From Hordeum vulgare subsp. vulgare (lineage: Eukaryota > Streptophyta > Magnoliopsida > Poales > Poaceae), in the NCBI RefSeq assembly GCF_904849725.1, contig NC_058524.1, positions 511,298,263-511,362,262 on the forward strand: a stretch of 64,000 nt of DNA, read 5' to 3'. The notes under the pieces are model-generated. The model was given only the letters and a program-made list of their open reading frames with translations. It did no database searches and was not told the origin of the DNA. This document shows, piece after piece, positions 47,250-58,274 of the stretch. A program made the position numbers and the translations under genes. The number at the start of each line of letters is the position of its first letter. Positions within the stretch are counted from its first letter, which is position 1.

Positions 47250-48020
47250 ATGGATCCTCATCCACTTGCTAATCTTTTCAAAATATCTAATTATCTTGAA
47301 CCAATATCTAGTGAGTTGAGTGCTCATGACTATTTTTGTGAAGTTTTGCTCGAAAATCGTGAATCTGAATATTGTGATGAAGTGTTAAAAAAAGAAATTT
47401 TTAAAGTGATTCATGATATCTACTTGAATGAAAAGCATGATTGCAATGATGTTATTATAAATTCTATTAATGTCAATTGTGCTAATAATATGCAAAACTA
47501 CAAGCTTGTGGATGGCAATTTCGCCATGCCCACTACTCATTTTAATGATCATAATTGGGGTGATGCTTCTTGTGATCTTGAAAATTTATTTAATCCTTAT
47601 GATGAATATGATATTTATAATAATGTTGGCAATAGTATTGAAAGTGGGTTTGGAGAGGTCATGACTTTGGTTAATGTTAATTCCACTACCTTGGAAGATT
47701 ATAAGACTTTTATGCATGTGGGTCATAAAGAGAATATTTTAGGTGATAGCTATATTGTTGAATTTTAATATGATCCTACATGTAAATATTATGAGAGAGG
47801 TAAATATGGTTATATAAATATTGATGTTACTAAATTATCTCTCTTCATGTTAAGATTGCTATTGTTTCTTTCTTATTCCATGCATATGTTAGTTATTTCT
47901 TGACTTGATAATTTATTTGCTTATGAGATGACTATGCATAGGAAGTATGTTAGACTTCAATGTGTTTGTCTTATGCTACATGATGCTCTCTTTGTGTTTC
48001 AACTACTATCTTTCATGTGA
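47250..48020 (+). pseudogene. Conserved short ORF of TE8, broken copy
   Basis: It starts MDPHPLANLFKISNYLE, about 205 bp after the PBS. The first 172 residues are open (47250-47768) and align with the TE2 ORF through SYIVEF, where a TAA interrupts. In the same frame YDPTCKYYERGKY continues. A further stop lies before LDNLFAYEMTMHRKYVR, and the natural end is TGA at 48018-48020, the same position as in TE4. Asn/His/acid-rich, no known domain. Of the three copies, TE2 has the longest open frame. Confidence 0.68.
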
Positions 48021-50528
48021 GCATCAATAGAATCTCAAGCCTATCTTAATGACTATAAAGAAAGAGCTTGTTGGGAGGCAACCCAATGATTAAAATTTAT
48101 TTTCACTTTTGCTTTCTGTTCTTAGGTGTTTGCACAATTATGCTACTGTTATAACTGTGCTTTTTGTGTTTTATTTAGTGTGTGTGACAAGTAAAGCCTT
48201 TGGGATCATGTGGGGTGTTAGTTGCTTTAATCCTGTTGAAAAACACAAACTTTTGCATCCAGTAGAAAAAATCCTAAAAATCACAGGAACGTCAAAAGTG
48301 TCTGAAGATTTTACACAAGATTAATATGCAAATTCCCTACATTTTCCTAATGTTTCAGAATTTTAGGAGTTACGGAAGTGTAAGTAAATTTCGAATCTTT
48401 ACGGACTGTTCTGGTTTAACGGATTCTGTTTTCTTTGTGTTATGTGCTTATTTTAATGATTCTATGGTTTGTATCAGGGGGCATAAGACATGGTAAAGTT
48501 AAAATACAGTAGGTATAATGCAAAATAAAAATTGGAAAAGGTTTTCAACATTATCTATAGTAAAGTTTGGTTTTCTTATACGAACGGATCTCACGAAAAT
48601 TTTGTTGAGTTTTGTGTGATTGAAGTTTTGAAGTTTTGAGTGAGATCACGGTGGATGAAGGAACAATGAGTGATAAAAGCCTAAGCTTGGGGATTCCCCA
48701 TGGAACCCCGTGGCAATATCTAAGGAGTGCCAAGCAGCTAAGCTTGGGGATGCCACGAAAGCCATCCCCTCTTTCTTCTAAAAACCATCGGTAATTTTCC
48801 TTGGAACTATATTTCTATTCGTCACATATCATGAGTTCTGCTTGGAGCGTCTTATATCATTTGTGTCTTTGATTTCTTTGCTGGTTAGTTTGTCATAATA
48901 AACCATGCTGGACACACCCATTTGAGAGAGCTAAATTATTCTATGATTTGGTAGAAGCACTCCCTATGCTTCACTTAAATTTTTTGAGCCATGGAATTGC
49001 TCAAGTACTTCACTTATATTTGTTAGAGCACCATGGTGCTATTATTTTGAAGTAATTTGCTCTCATGCTTCACTTAGATTATTTTGAGAGTTGCTGAAAT
49101 TTTGAAGAAAATCCTCTCTTGCTTCACTTATATAATTTTGAGAGTTGAAAATTTTAAAGAAACTTGTGCTCTTGTTCTTCACTTATATTTGTTTGAGAGC
49201 TTGTTATTTGCATTGTCAATTTGCTTTAAATGAACATTAGTTCCAAAGTGATGAATGTCCAGGAAATATATAATAAAAACTTTCATGAAGATCATTGGAT
49301 ATTAAACTTGATTCTTTGCAATAGTTTTGCGACATGAAGATAGTAATATGTGCGTTATGTTGATGAGTAATTATGCTCTAGTAAGAATATTGGTGTTAAG
49401 ATTTGTGATTATATGCATGCACATGAAGTAAATAATTATGCTATGAAATTACATCCTACTTGTGTTGCATTATTCGGTGTTAGTTATGTTTAATGTTCAC
49501 CTATGATGATTTTCGTTCCTTGGTTGGGCTCTTCTCAATAAATTTGCTAGCCTTCACTTGTACTAAGTGGGAATATTGCATGTGCATCCAAATCCTAAAC
49601 CCAAAAGTTGTGCAAAATGAGTTCGCCATAGCTACCTATATGCGGTATTTCAACGTTGTTCGAAGTAAATTTGTATGTGCCAACTCTAATCTTCAAAATA
49701 AATTTCTATTTTGTGTGCCCGTACCGCTCATGAAGTGGCGGAGGGGTGGCCGGTATCTTCCATGTTAAATAGGTTATTCTCAATATGAGTGTTTATTCAC
49801 TTATCATTGCACAAGAGTATGGCGGTAATAGGGATGCCCAGTTCCAAAATGCAAGAAAAATCTTATGTTGTCAAATAATAAATTCCTTGGGATGTGTTGG
49901 TATGGCTGGTACCCATGGATACGGCTAGCCGTGGAATGTGAAAGTATGGTGGAAAAAGGAATAAACTTTATTTTCAGTTTGGAAACCTCTATAATTTGTT
50001 TAGCATGGAGGATATTGGAAATTCTTAGTTGTTCTCATTGACGGGAAAAGCATACCACCTACAAAAATTATGTCTAATTTTTTCACTTTGAGCTCTAGCA
50101 CCTCTACAAATCCCTGCTTCCCTCTGCGAAGGGCCTATCTATTTACTTTATGCAATTTTTATTTTGAATTCGAGTCTCCATCTTCTCTTATAAAGCACCA
50201 ACTCAGGAACACCACTATCATACTTGAGCATTGGATGTACTTAATATTTGAGTGTGTTGCATGAATGGATCACTGATAGAGCATGATGGACTAGGGATAA
50301 CGTTCTTTAGCGTTGATATTTTGAAATACTTGGTTGCTTGTTCATAAGCTTGAGTATTGAAATGTTCATGTCAAATTATAGACTATTTCTTTGCATCATT
50401 TACAAGTCCATATGACCATGTTGAAAAGAAAAAGAATATGGTGAACATGTGAGGCAACATTGCACATCAAAAAAAAATTGTTTTTACCATTTACCTACTC
50501 GAGGACGAGGAGTTAAGTTTGGGGATGC
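48021..50528 (+). mobile_element. TE8 internal region after the ORF, non-coding
   Basis: No gene is supported in 2.5 kb. Seen: GTTGGGAGGCAACCCAATG (48069-48087), two PPT-like copies (AAGCTTGGGGATTCC from 48683, AAGCTTGGGGATGCC from 48740), five CTTCACTTATAT-like repeats (48967-49200), a CTCTGCGAAGGGCCTATCT block shared inverted with TE5 and TE6 (about 50115-50140), and the true PPT (50515-50528). Confidence 0.75.
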
Positions 50529-52064
50529 TGATATGTCGTATCTATAATTTTTAATTGTTCCATTTTGTTATATTATCATTCTTGGATGTTTTTAATCATT
50601 TTATAGCAACTTTATATCATTTTTGGGACTAATCTATTGACTTAGTGCCTAGTGCCAGTTGTTGTTTTTTGTTTTCTCCTTCGCGGAAATTCCATATTAG
50701 ATGAGGTCCAATTGCCATGAAACTTTATGGAGATTTTATTTTGGACCGGGAGGAAACTAGGGAGCCAAGAATGAGCAGCAGACGAGGCCCGGGGGGCACT
50801 AGACATCAGGGCCCACGAGAGGCCCCTCGCGCGGCTTGGTGTCTAGTGGGGCCCTCGGGCACCTCCTCCACCACCTATGAGCTCTATAAATACCCCAATA
50901 TTAGAGGAGTTGATGAAAAATTGTTTCAGTCGCTGCAAGTTCTAGAGCCATGAAATCCAATCTAGAGCCAGTTCCAGAGAGGAACACGATCACGCAGGGG
51001 TTCACCATCCTCATTGGTGCTCCTCCGATGATTTGTAGGTAATTCATATAAGACCTATGGGTCCATAGGCAGTAGCTAGATGGCTTTCTCTCTCATTTTG
51101 TTTCTCAATACAATGGTCTCTTGGGGATCCATATGATGTAACTCTTTCTTTTGCGGTGTGTTTGTTGGGATCCGATGAATTGTGAGTTTATGATCAAATC
51201 TATGAAAACATATTCATGCTTGATTATTATAGCCTAGTATTTATTCTCTGATATTTTGCTTTTGTGTGGCCAACTTGATCTTTTATCTTGCAATGGGAAG
51301 AGGTGCTTTGTGATGGGCTCGATCTTGCAGTGCTCAGTCTTTGTGACAGAAAGAGACATGACACACATGTATCGTTGTTATCACGGATAAAACGACGGGG
51401 GTCTGTTCCTACATGAATAGATCTTGTCTACATCATGTCATCATTCTTAATGCATTACTCTATTTCTCCATGAACTCAATACACTAGATGCATGCTGGAT
51501 AGCGGTCCATGTGTGGAGTAATAGAAATAGATGCAAGCAAAAGTCGGTCTACTTATCTTGGACATGATGCCTATATACATGATCATTGTCTTGAATATAG
51601 TCATAATTATTTTCTCTTCTATCAATTGCCCAACAGTAATTTATCTACCCACCATTTTCTATTTCTCGAGAGAAGACGCTAGTGAAATCTACGGACCCCG
51701 GGTCTACTTCACATCATTTATTTGCAATCCCTACTTTGCTATTTGCGTTTCTACTTTATTTGCTCTTTTGTTTTTAGATCTATATTATCAAAAAACCTAA
51801 AAATACCTTGCGGTGTTCTATTTGCTATCATTCTTATTTGCATCTATCAATCTATCCTTACTTTGCCCACGAGGGATTGACAACCCCTTCATGCGTTGTG
51901 TTGCAAGGATTTGCTATTTGTGTGCACGTGTTGCTTACATGGTCTTGTGGATCTTCATACTGGAATGATACCTTGGTTTCTTAATTGAGGGAAATACTTG
52001 TCGTCGTTGTGCTACATCACCCTTTAAGCTTGGAGGGAAACCAACGCATCAGTGAGGAGTAGCA
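50529..52064 (+). repeat. TE8 3' LTR
   Basis: 1536 bp, starting TGATATGTCGTATC and ending GAGGAGTAGCA, followed by the TSD AGTTC. Its first bases carry a small deletion relative to the 5' LTR. Confidence 0.92.
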
Positions 52065-52069
52065 AGTTC

Positions 52070-53137
52070 TGGAGGAGTAAGCCGTGAAACAATTCCATGA
52101 TCACTCAAATGTTTGCTATCCTCATGACTTATATATTCTCCTCCACAATCTGATCGTATAAACTTTATATTTTTTCCATGATGATTTTCTACTTTGCTTT
52201 GAAATTCTTTGAACTATTCAACAATTTTGGAGCTATGTATCATTAAGTGAGCATAACCATATATGCTTGAATCATTAGTGAAGGTTGTGAAGTACTCCTT
52301 CCATTCCTAAATATAAGGTGTATTATTTTTTCAAATACTCAAAGTTCTGTAACTTTGACCAAGCTTATAGATAAAAATATTACTATCTAGAAAACCAAAT
52401 CATATTCACTAGATTCCCCATGAAATATATTTTCATATTTGATATATTGAGTAATGTAAATCTTAATATATTTTTCTACAAAGTTGGTCAAACAAAGAAA
52501 ATGTTAGACTTTTTGCAAAAATAATACACCTTATATTTAGGAACGGAGGGAGTATAAGTATCCATCGCACGCTCGTGTGCTCATCGTACCACATACATCA
52601 CTATGTATTGTTTCCAATAATTCACCTGCCCGTCTAGGATGACACATGAACAGTGTCTTAGTTATTTTAGCCATTAGACTAGCCTCGCATGTGTCAAATG
52701 ATTCAAAATCAAAAGATGTTAACACGCCATATCTATGAAGTTTTTGCATATGTTTCTTTCCAATATGACCAAGACAACAATACTACATGTAAGTGGTATA
52801 TATATATCATATTCAAGATCCATAATGAATAAACAACCGATAATAGGAGAATATCCATAAAACATATCCTTATAACAAAATGAACGACCATTGTTCTATG
52901 ACTTATAAGAATAATCGTCGTTTATTAAAGATGATCCCAAGATAATGTTCTTACACAACTTTGGAACAAAATAACAATTATGCGTTCTAAGATATATCTT
53001 GGAGGTAAACTTAAAATCACGACTCTGACGACTAGAACAGCGATCCCATCAACATTTCTCACGGGCATCACAAGTTCATTCCTTTCTAGCTTGCAAACTT
53101 TTTGTAGTCCCTCTATTGTGTTACCAATGTGAGCAAC
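52070..53137 (-). pseudogene. Copia integrase / protease fossil
   Basis: On the minus strand it matches the Copia element at 62338-63175. The piece at 52537-52749 reads KLHRYGVLTSFDFESFDTCEASLMAK, then ETIHSDVCGTMS, which is the pre-integrase zinc region and the first integrase Asp. The part left of it (52073-52290) matches the integrase core and the part to the right reaches the protease His-Ile-Cys region. It carries many stops and frame changes, and a MITE (52295-52552) sits in the integrase. Neither end shows an LTR: the left joins the TE8 target site and the right is cut by the LTR at 53138. Confidence 0.78.
52295..52552. mobile_element. Stowaway-type MITE (258 bp) in the Copia fossil
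   Basis: The ends are CTCCTTCCATTCCTAAATAT and, on the other strand, CTCCCTCCGTTCCTAAATAT, with TA duplicated at 52293-52294 and 52553-52554. The inverted repeat extends about 35 bp (ATAAGGTGTATTATTTTT). It contains a GTAACTTTGACCAAG internal stretch common in Stowaway MITEs. Its interior differs from the MITE at 14615, although both are 258 bp. Confidence 0.92.
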
Positions 53138-54665
53138 GGATACGTCTCTAACGTATCAATAATTTATAAAGCATTCATGCCATATTTATCCATGTTTACA
53201 ATATTTTTATATTGTTTTGATGCACTTTATATGATTTAATTGGAATTAACCCGTAGTGGCGCTTTTTTATTTTTGTGCAAAAAATAAAAGTTCTCGGAAT
53301 TTCCCAAAACTTTTTGACACTTTTTCATGGAAGGAAAGAGGCACGGGAAGCTTTGAAGGAGTACCAAGGGACCCAGGAAGAGGTGACAAGTCAAGTAGGC
53401 GTACCATGTGGCCTTGTGGGCCCATGTGGCTCCATTTCGCGTGATTCCAATGCTGAAAATCCTATATATTAAAAAACCACCAGAAATTAAGATAACACTT
53501 CTGCCCCGCCGATGCAAGCCTCTGTTCCGAAGTGATCTTATCTAAAGCCCTGTTTTGGCACCCTGTCGGAGGGGGAAAAGCATCATCGAAGGCCATCTTC
53601 ATCATCCCTAGTGTCTCCACAACGAGGAGGGAGTAGTTCACCCTCGGGGCTGAGGGTATGTACTGATGTCTACTACGCAACTTTATTCTTCTAGACGTTG
53701 TTGGGCCTCCAAGTGCAGAGCTTTTTAGGACAACAACAAATTTCCCTCAAGTGGATGACCTAAGGTTTACAAATCCATGGAAGGTGTAGGATGAAGCTGA
53801 TCTCTCTCAAACAACCCTCCAATCAAATACAATAAATCTCTTGTGTCCCCAACACACCCAATACTATGGTAAATTATATAGGTTCACTAGTTCGCCAAAG
53901 AGATGGTGATGAAGATGGTATGTATATTAGAAATAGGTTTTTGTAATGTGAATAAATAAAAACAGCAAGGTAAAAATTAGTAAACAGCGAGCAAAACTTT
54001 ATATCAGTTGTTGGAAATAAGGCCTAGGGTTCATACTTTCCCTAATGCAACATCTCAACAATGCTAACATAATTGAATCATATAACAATCCCTCAATGTG
54101 TAACAAAGAATGACTCCAAAGTTTATAAATAGCACGAGAGGGGATAACTTTGAAGAGGTTCTACTCCCTACGATGATTTCATCTTATGTTCTTCGCTAGA
54201 TAGGAACTTTGGAGTGATTTTTGGTCACGCATTAAGGGATTTTTATATGATTCAATTATGTTAACACTATTCAGAGGTTGCACTAGTGAAAGTATGAACC
54301 CTAGGCCTTATTTCTAACCACTAATAGAACCTTTTTCGCATTGTTTACTATTAGTTACCTTGATGTTCTTATATTTTCAGATTACGAAAACCTATGTATG
54401 CTATCCATATTGCACATGTACCATCATCTCTTCACCGAACTAGGGCACCTATATAATTTACCATTGTATTGGGTGTGTTGGGGACACAAGAGATTTGTTG
54501 TATTTGATTGCAGGTTTTTTTGAGAGAGACCATTTTCATCCTACACCTCCCACGGATTGATAAACCTTAGGTCATCCACCTGCGGAAAATTTGTTGATGT
54601 CCTTCAAAACTCTGACTTGGAAGTCCAACAACGTCTACAAGAGTAAAATTGTGTAGTAGACATCA
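53138..54665 (+). repeat. TE9 5' LTR, rearranged, with an internal inverted repeat
   Basis: It begins GGATACGTCTCTAACG (TG mutated to GG) and ends GTGTAGTAGACATCA. From 53664 the sequence reads TGATGTCTACTACGCAAC, the reverse complement of the LTR's own end, and continues as an inverted copy of the terminal 470 or so bases up to about 54130. The normal-orientation end then runs 54131-54665. The two arms face each other and could form a long hairpin. Confidence 0.72.
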
Positions 54666-54962
54666 AACTCTTTTCAAGCACTATTGCCGGGAAGGTGAGT
54701 GCTTGAAGGTATATATTTAGATCTTGCAATTGAATCTTTTAGTTTATTTCTTATCACTAGTTTGGTTTTAAAAAAGAAAAATACAAAAATAGTAATAATT
54801 TAGGTTACCTCAAATGCTTCGTATTTATAATGTCTTTCGTGAAAATGATGGATCAGAAAATTGTGCCAAACAGTTAGAAGAAGAATTTAATAAAAAATTG
54901 GCACTAAATCCTTGGATGATAAGCATGATTGCAATGTTGTTGCTATGAATTCTGTGAATACT
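54666..54962 (+). mobile_element. TE9 internal start with a decayed PBS
   Basis: ATTGCCGGGAAGGTGAGTGC (about 54683-54702) is a decayed tRNA-Asp-type PBS followed by the usual GGTGAGTGCTTGAAGG leader. A short piece of internal DNA with a GATAAGCATGATTGCAATG stretch follows, similar to the NEKHDCN region of the short ORF. It ends abruptly at 54962. Confidence 0.55.
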
Positions 54963-55489
54963 AGATGATACCCCGCGCGTTGCTGCAGGAATTCATAGTA
55001 CCACATAAGAATAAGATTTATAGTGAGAAATAATGATATGAGAATCTTGTATGGAATTTGCAGCACTAAATATATATTTATTGAACCTTTTATGGAATGA
55101 TATGAGAAATCAGATTCCTAAAATAAGTCAAAAGTTTCATTTCTTGCATTACATAGTATCTCTCCATATTTTTTAACTAGAATGCATCGCTAACACAGAA
55201 TTGAAATAAAATATAGCTTGAACACATTTTACTTACACTAATATACTTGCACGGTATTAGGTCACATTGTCCAAAATGATTCATTTTGTAGAGAATAATC
55301 AAAGGTATACAAAATGGCATGGTTATTGAGCTGGACAACATATACACTGTGTTTTCTCACACATTTTTAGTGGGCTGCCAGCTAGCATAGAACAATCGAA
55401 TCAAATGATGAACAAAACGGGCTATACTTGATCCTCTCAGCAAAGAATGAACTTTTCACGACATGGGTGTCATCAAACCAGAACAATCA
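54963..55489. other. Unclassified DNA
   Basis: It starts sharply with ATGATACCCCGCGCGTTGCT, a phrase I have seen in grass repeats but cannot assign. The rest is AT-rich. No ORF, LTR or terminal repeat is supported. Confidence 0.4.
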
Positions 55490-56360
55490 TGTCGGTGCAC
55501 TAATAATGGGGTGTCTAGTGCCCCTGACTTACGCACAGGCATTGAGAGCATCACCTCTCGAGAGAAACCGCCAACACCAACAGCCCAAGACGTGCCAAGA
55601 ACCCCTCGCACCCGTCCGGGGTGAAGGCAATCATCCTCTCCAAGACCCGGCAAGGCACCTCCCTGGAAGGTGTGAGCCAGCCTGCCACAACTCCACCTCA
55701 TCGCTGCACCAGTTACCTGTCGATAAGGTGTCGAGCCCCCAGACTCCTAGGTGGTTCTCGCTAGCTACCTGGCACCGCGCGGGAACACATGTCGCAACCT
55801 GTTGACACCCGTCTAGAGGCGTGTCAAGACCTCAAGTCTTGGCCAGCTCATAGGTGGTAGAGGCCTGCCGGGAGTGCACCCCTGCTCGCCACCTAAGGAG
55901 CATTTATGGTGCTCTGTCTTAAGTGCCAGAGTTAGGTATGATAGCACTGTTAGCTATCTGATCATGTCAGTTATCACTGTGGGCGCCCCTTCAGCTATCA
56001 AAGGAGGCCCGAGGCAACCTAGCAAAGGATTCGGATCTTTGGGTATTCGAGCACTTAGAGATTCGACACTTGGTAGATTAGGTCCGAGAGGGTTTAGAGA
56101 CACGTGTAAGTGAACGCGCGTGCTAGATCTCCTCGACAACCCTTGCCGGGGTATAGGTCCGTGCAAACTTCATCTTCCCCAATCAATCCACCAAAGCAGG
56201 AGGTTTTACGCTTCGCAGTGGCCCGAAACTGGGTAAAAAATCCAAGTCTTATCATCGTGATGCTTCGTAGTCACTGCTCTTTGTGCGATACGACCTCCCC
56301 GCCGAACCACAAAGGGGCCCAAAGGTCCCATAGGTGGCCATGTGCACACCTGCACTAACA
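55490..56360 (+). repeat. LTR-like fragment, family not identified
   Basis: GC-rich stretch with phrases typical of Triticeae LTR ends (CTCCTCGACAACCCTTGCC, AGCAGGAGGTTTTACGCTTC, TGCTTCGTAGTCACTGC, TGCACACCTGCACTAACA). No partner LTR, PBS or PPT is found in the window, so the borders are approximate. The open frames in it lack domains. Confidence 0.4.
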
Positions 56361-57621
56361 GGTCATATAGGGATATTGTAACCGCATATATATATATTCT
56401 TACATTTGTCAATAAATGTTATAGGTTTGAACACATAATATCGTGCTTAGCCTTCCAGAAGATCGTTTGGTTGTAATTATACATGCACACGCTCGAAACT
56501 GAACAACAATCACTATTCCAACTTGTATCTCCAAAAAAAAAACACATCAAATACTTAATAATTATAGTTTGTTGGCTCCTTTTGGATGCAATGCGTGGGC
56601 CTCCGGATGTCTAGCAGTGATCAAACAAAACCTTCTGTTTGGAACGCATGCAGTAGAATGACAATGCCAGTCACACAACGATACCACTCGGGTATTAAAT
56701 CGATTTCATGTCACTGTGAAATAACACTGCACATAAACAACGTACTTAAGATGAATTACACTATGTCGTATGCTCTAATTCTACAAATCAATCAAAGGAA
56801 ATCAATATTGATACCAATACGATTTATACTAATGTATGTGAGAGAGATGGGACTGTAGTTACAGGTAGTACATTGTAAGCTTCATCTATTTATTCCTTCA
56901 AGAACAATAAAAAATAGAAAATGTTTTTCACCATCTAGTGCTTCTAATCAAAACCAACCAGATCAGTGAGATGAACACGATCCATCGTATCTTGACACAT
57001 GTTTGCCGGTAGTGCTTGGGTAAGAAAGGATTGTAGGTGTGAGAGAAAGACTGGACCTGCTGGCATGGGGGAGGTGGCCGGAAGAAAGCTTTGTTCAAAA
57101 AGCAAGGCTTCCTAGTAGTTCCTACCACACACAAACATATCTTCCAACTCAAGCTAACTAATAAAACATGCTCAGATCTAAGGAGATGGAGAGGAAGGAG
57201 AGCTCCGACCTTTGATGCAACCGATGTTGGAGTAGTAGGGCCAACGGTGGCATGCGTTGCCCACTGGGAGTTCTTGTTGACGCCGGGTTTTCGTGGCTTG
57301 CGCTTGATTCATCGGCAACGATGGCTCATTTCAATTACAAAGATTACAGAGGCATGACTCGTCAACAGCTCTTCGATCTTCGACGGAGGCTACTCTCGAA
57401 GGATTGGCAAGCAGAGGCAGCTAGCCATCAATGCCACCAACATCTCTCCTGAAAGTGAGATTTTTTTACTTTGGTTGTTTGGCAATGGCTGGCTATAAAT
57501 TGATGAACGGAATCCTAACATAAGGGGTTGATTTATTTGTGTGAGTTAAACCAATCGGAGAGAAGATGAAGAGAAAGGGAAAGTGTGGTGGAGATGATAA
57601 CGCTCCAGGAAATAAATATTA
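56361..57621. other. Unclassified DNA, no gene supported
   Basis: Mixed AT-rich and moderate-GC DNA. A 66-codon frame (57252-57452) contains MAHFNYKDYRGMTRQQLFDL, but it is short, isolated and unlike any family I know. No promoter, splice structure or repeat ends could be supported. Confidence 0.4.
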
Positions 57622-57703
57622 CTCCCCTCTCTAAACTAATATAAGAGCGTTTAGATTATTAAAGTAGTGTTCTAAATGCTCTTATATTAGTTTACGGAGG
57701 GAG
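57622..57703. mobile_element. Short Stowaway MITE (82 bp, Thalos-like)
   Basis: A near-perfect palindrome: CTAAACTAATATAAGAGCG on the left, and the end reads TTATATTAGTTTACGGAGGG. TA is duplicated at 57620-57621 and 57704-57705. The outer CTCCC/GGGAG ends and TA target identify a Stowaway MITE. The family name is from recall. Confidence 0.92.
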
Positions 57704-58274
57704 TACAACTGAAACTCGGAAGGAAATAAACCGGCGGGCCATCAAGAATAGTGCACGATCAAATTAAGCCATGATTAAATGCATGCGTGGGTTTAGGCAA
57801 TAGTAATTAACTGCACGGAATCAAGTAGCGGCATGCACGAGCTTGGATGAAATTGGTTGCGTGCTAGCTTTCCACTATTCTCCTTCGCGCCGATTTGTAT
57901 CCTTCTCGCATTGCTGGTGTTACATACACGTGCATGCATGCAGTTCTTGCTCGCGCAGATCACGGCTATGTGGCGCATGCTAGTCAATGAGAGAGATAAT
58001 GAGAGATCAATTTACATACCCAAAAATAAAGGTTTGGTTGAGCATCAACGGACGTGTCTCCCTTGCACCAGACGAAAAAACAGTGGAGTATTATTTATTG
58101 TTGAACTGACATGCGTGATTATTTCAAAAATCTACTGATGTGGCAATGAGTGCTGACATGAAATAGTTACATGTTGAGATGAGGTGGATAGGGTACATGT
58201 TAAGAGAATTGGACCAACTTCTTAAGAATGTAAGATACATGATTCTAATGATATGCAAAGCCACAAGCATATAG
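57704..58274. other. Unclassified DNA between MITE and Copia LTR
   Basis: No ORF longer than about 90 codons, no repeat ends and no RNA gene were seen. The last five bases before the Copia LTR (TATAG) would be its TSD, but the other copy lies outside the window. Confidence 0.45.

Larger units (their letters stand above)
45497..52064 (+). mobile_element. TE8: complete non-autonomous LTR retrotransposon (Sabrina-like)
   Basis: LTRs 45497-47019 and 50529-52064, TSD AGTTC on both sides (45492-45496 and 52065-52069), tRNA-Asp PBS at 47027-47043, PPT AAGTTTGGGGATGC at 50515-50528. Total 6568 bp. It carries no gag, pol or integrase, only a broken short ORF (47250-48020) shared with TE2 and TE4. The internal 3' part holds a stretch also found in the Athila-like copies. 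It presumably moved with proteins supplied by an autonomous relative. Confidence 0.92.

Noticed and set aside
48967..49200. Possible CRISPR-like array
   Set aside because: The repeats are imperfect and short with irregular spacing, in a plant LTR element; CRISPR arrays are prokaryotic. Kept only as a repeat motif.
55428..55805. 125-codon frame in the GC-rich LTR-like fragment
   Set aside because: No domain; the surrounding phrases look like an LTR, not a gene.
57252..57452. 66-codon frame with MAHFNYKDYRGMTRQQ
   Set aside because: The only gene-like peptide in the unclassified stretch, but short, with no family recognised, no supported start or splice structure, and no conserved neighbour.
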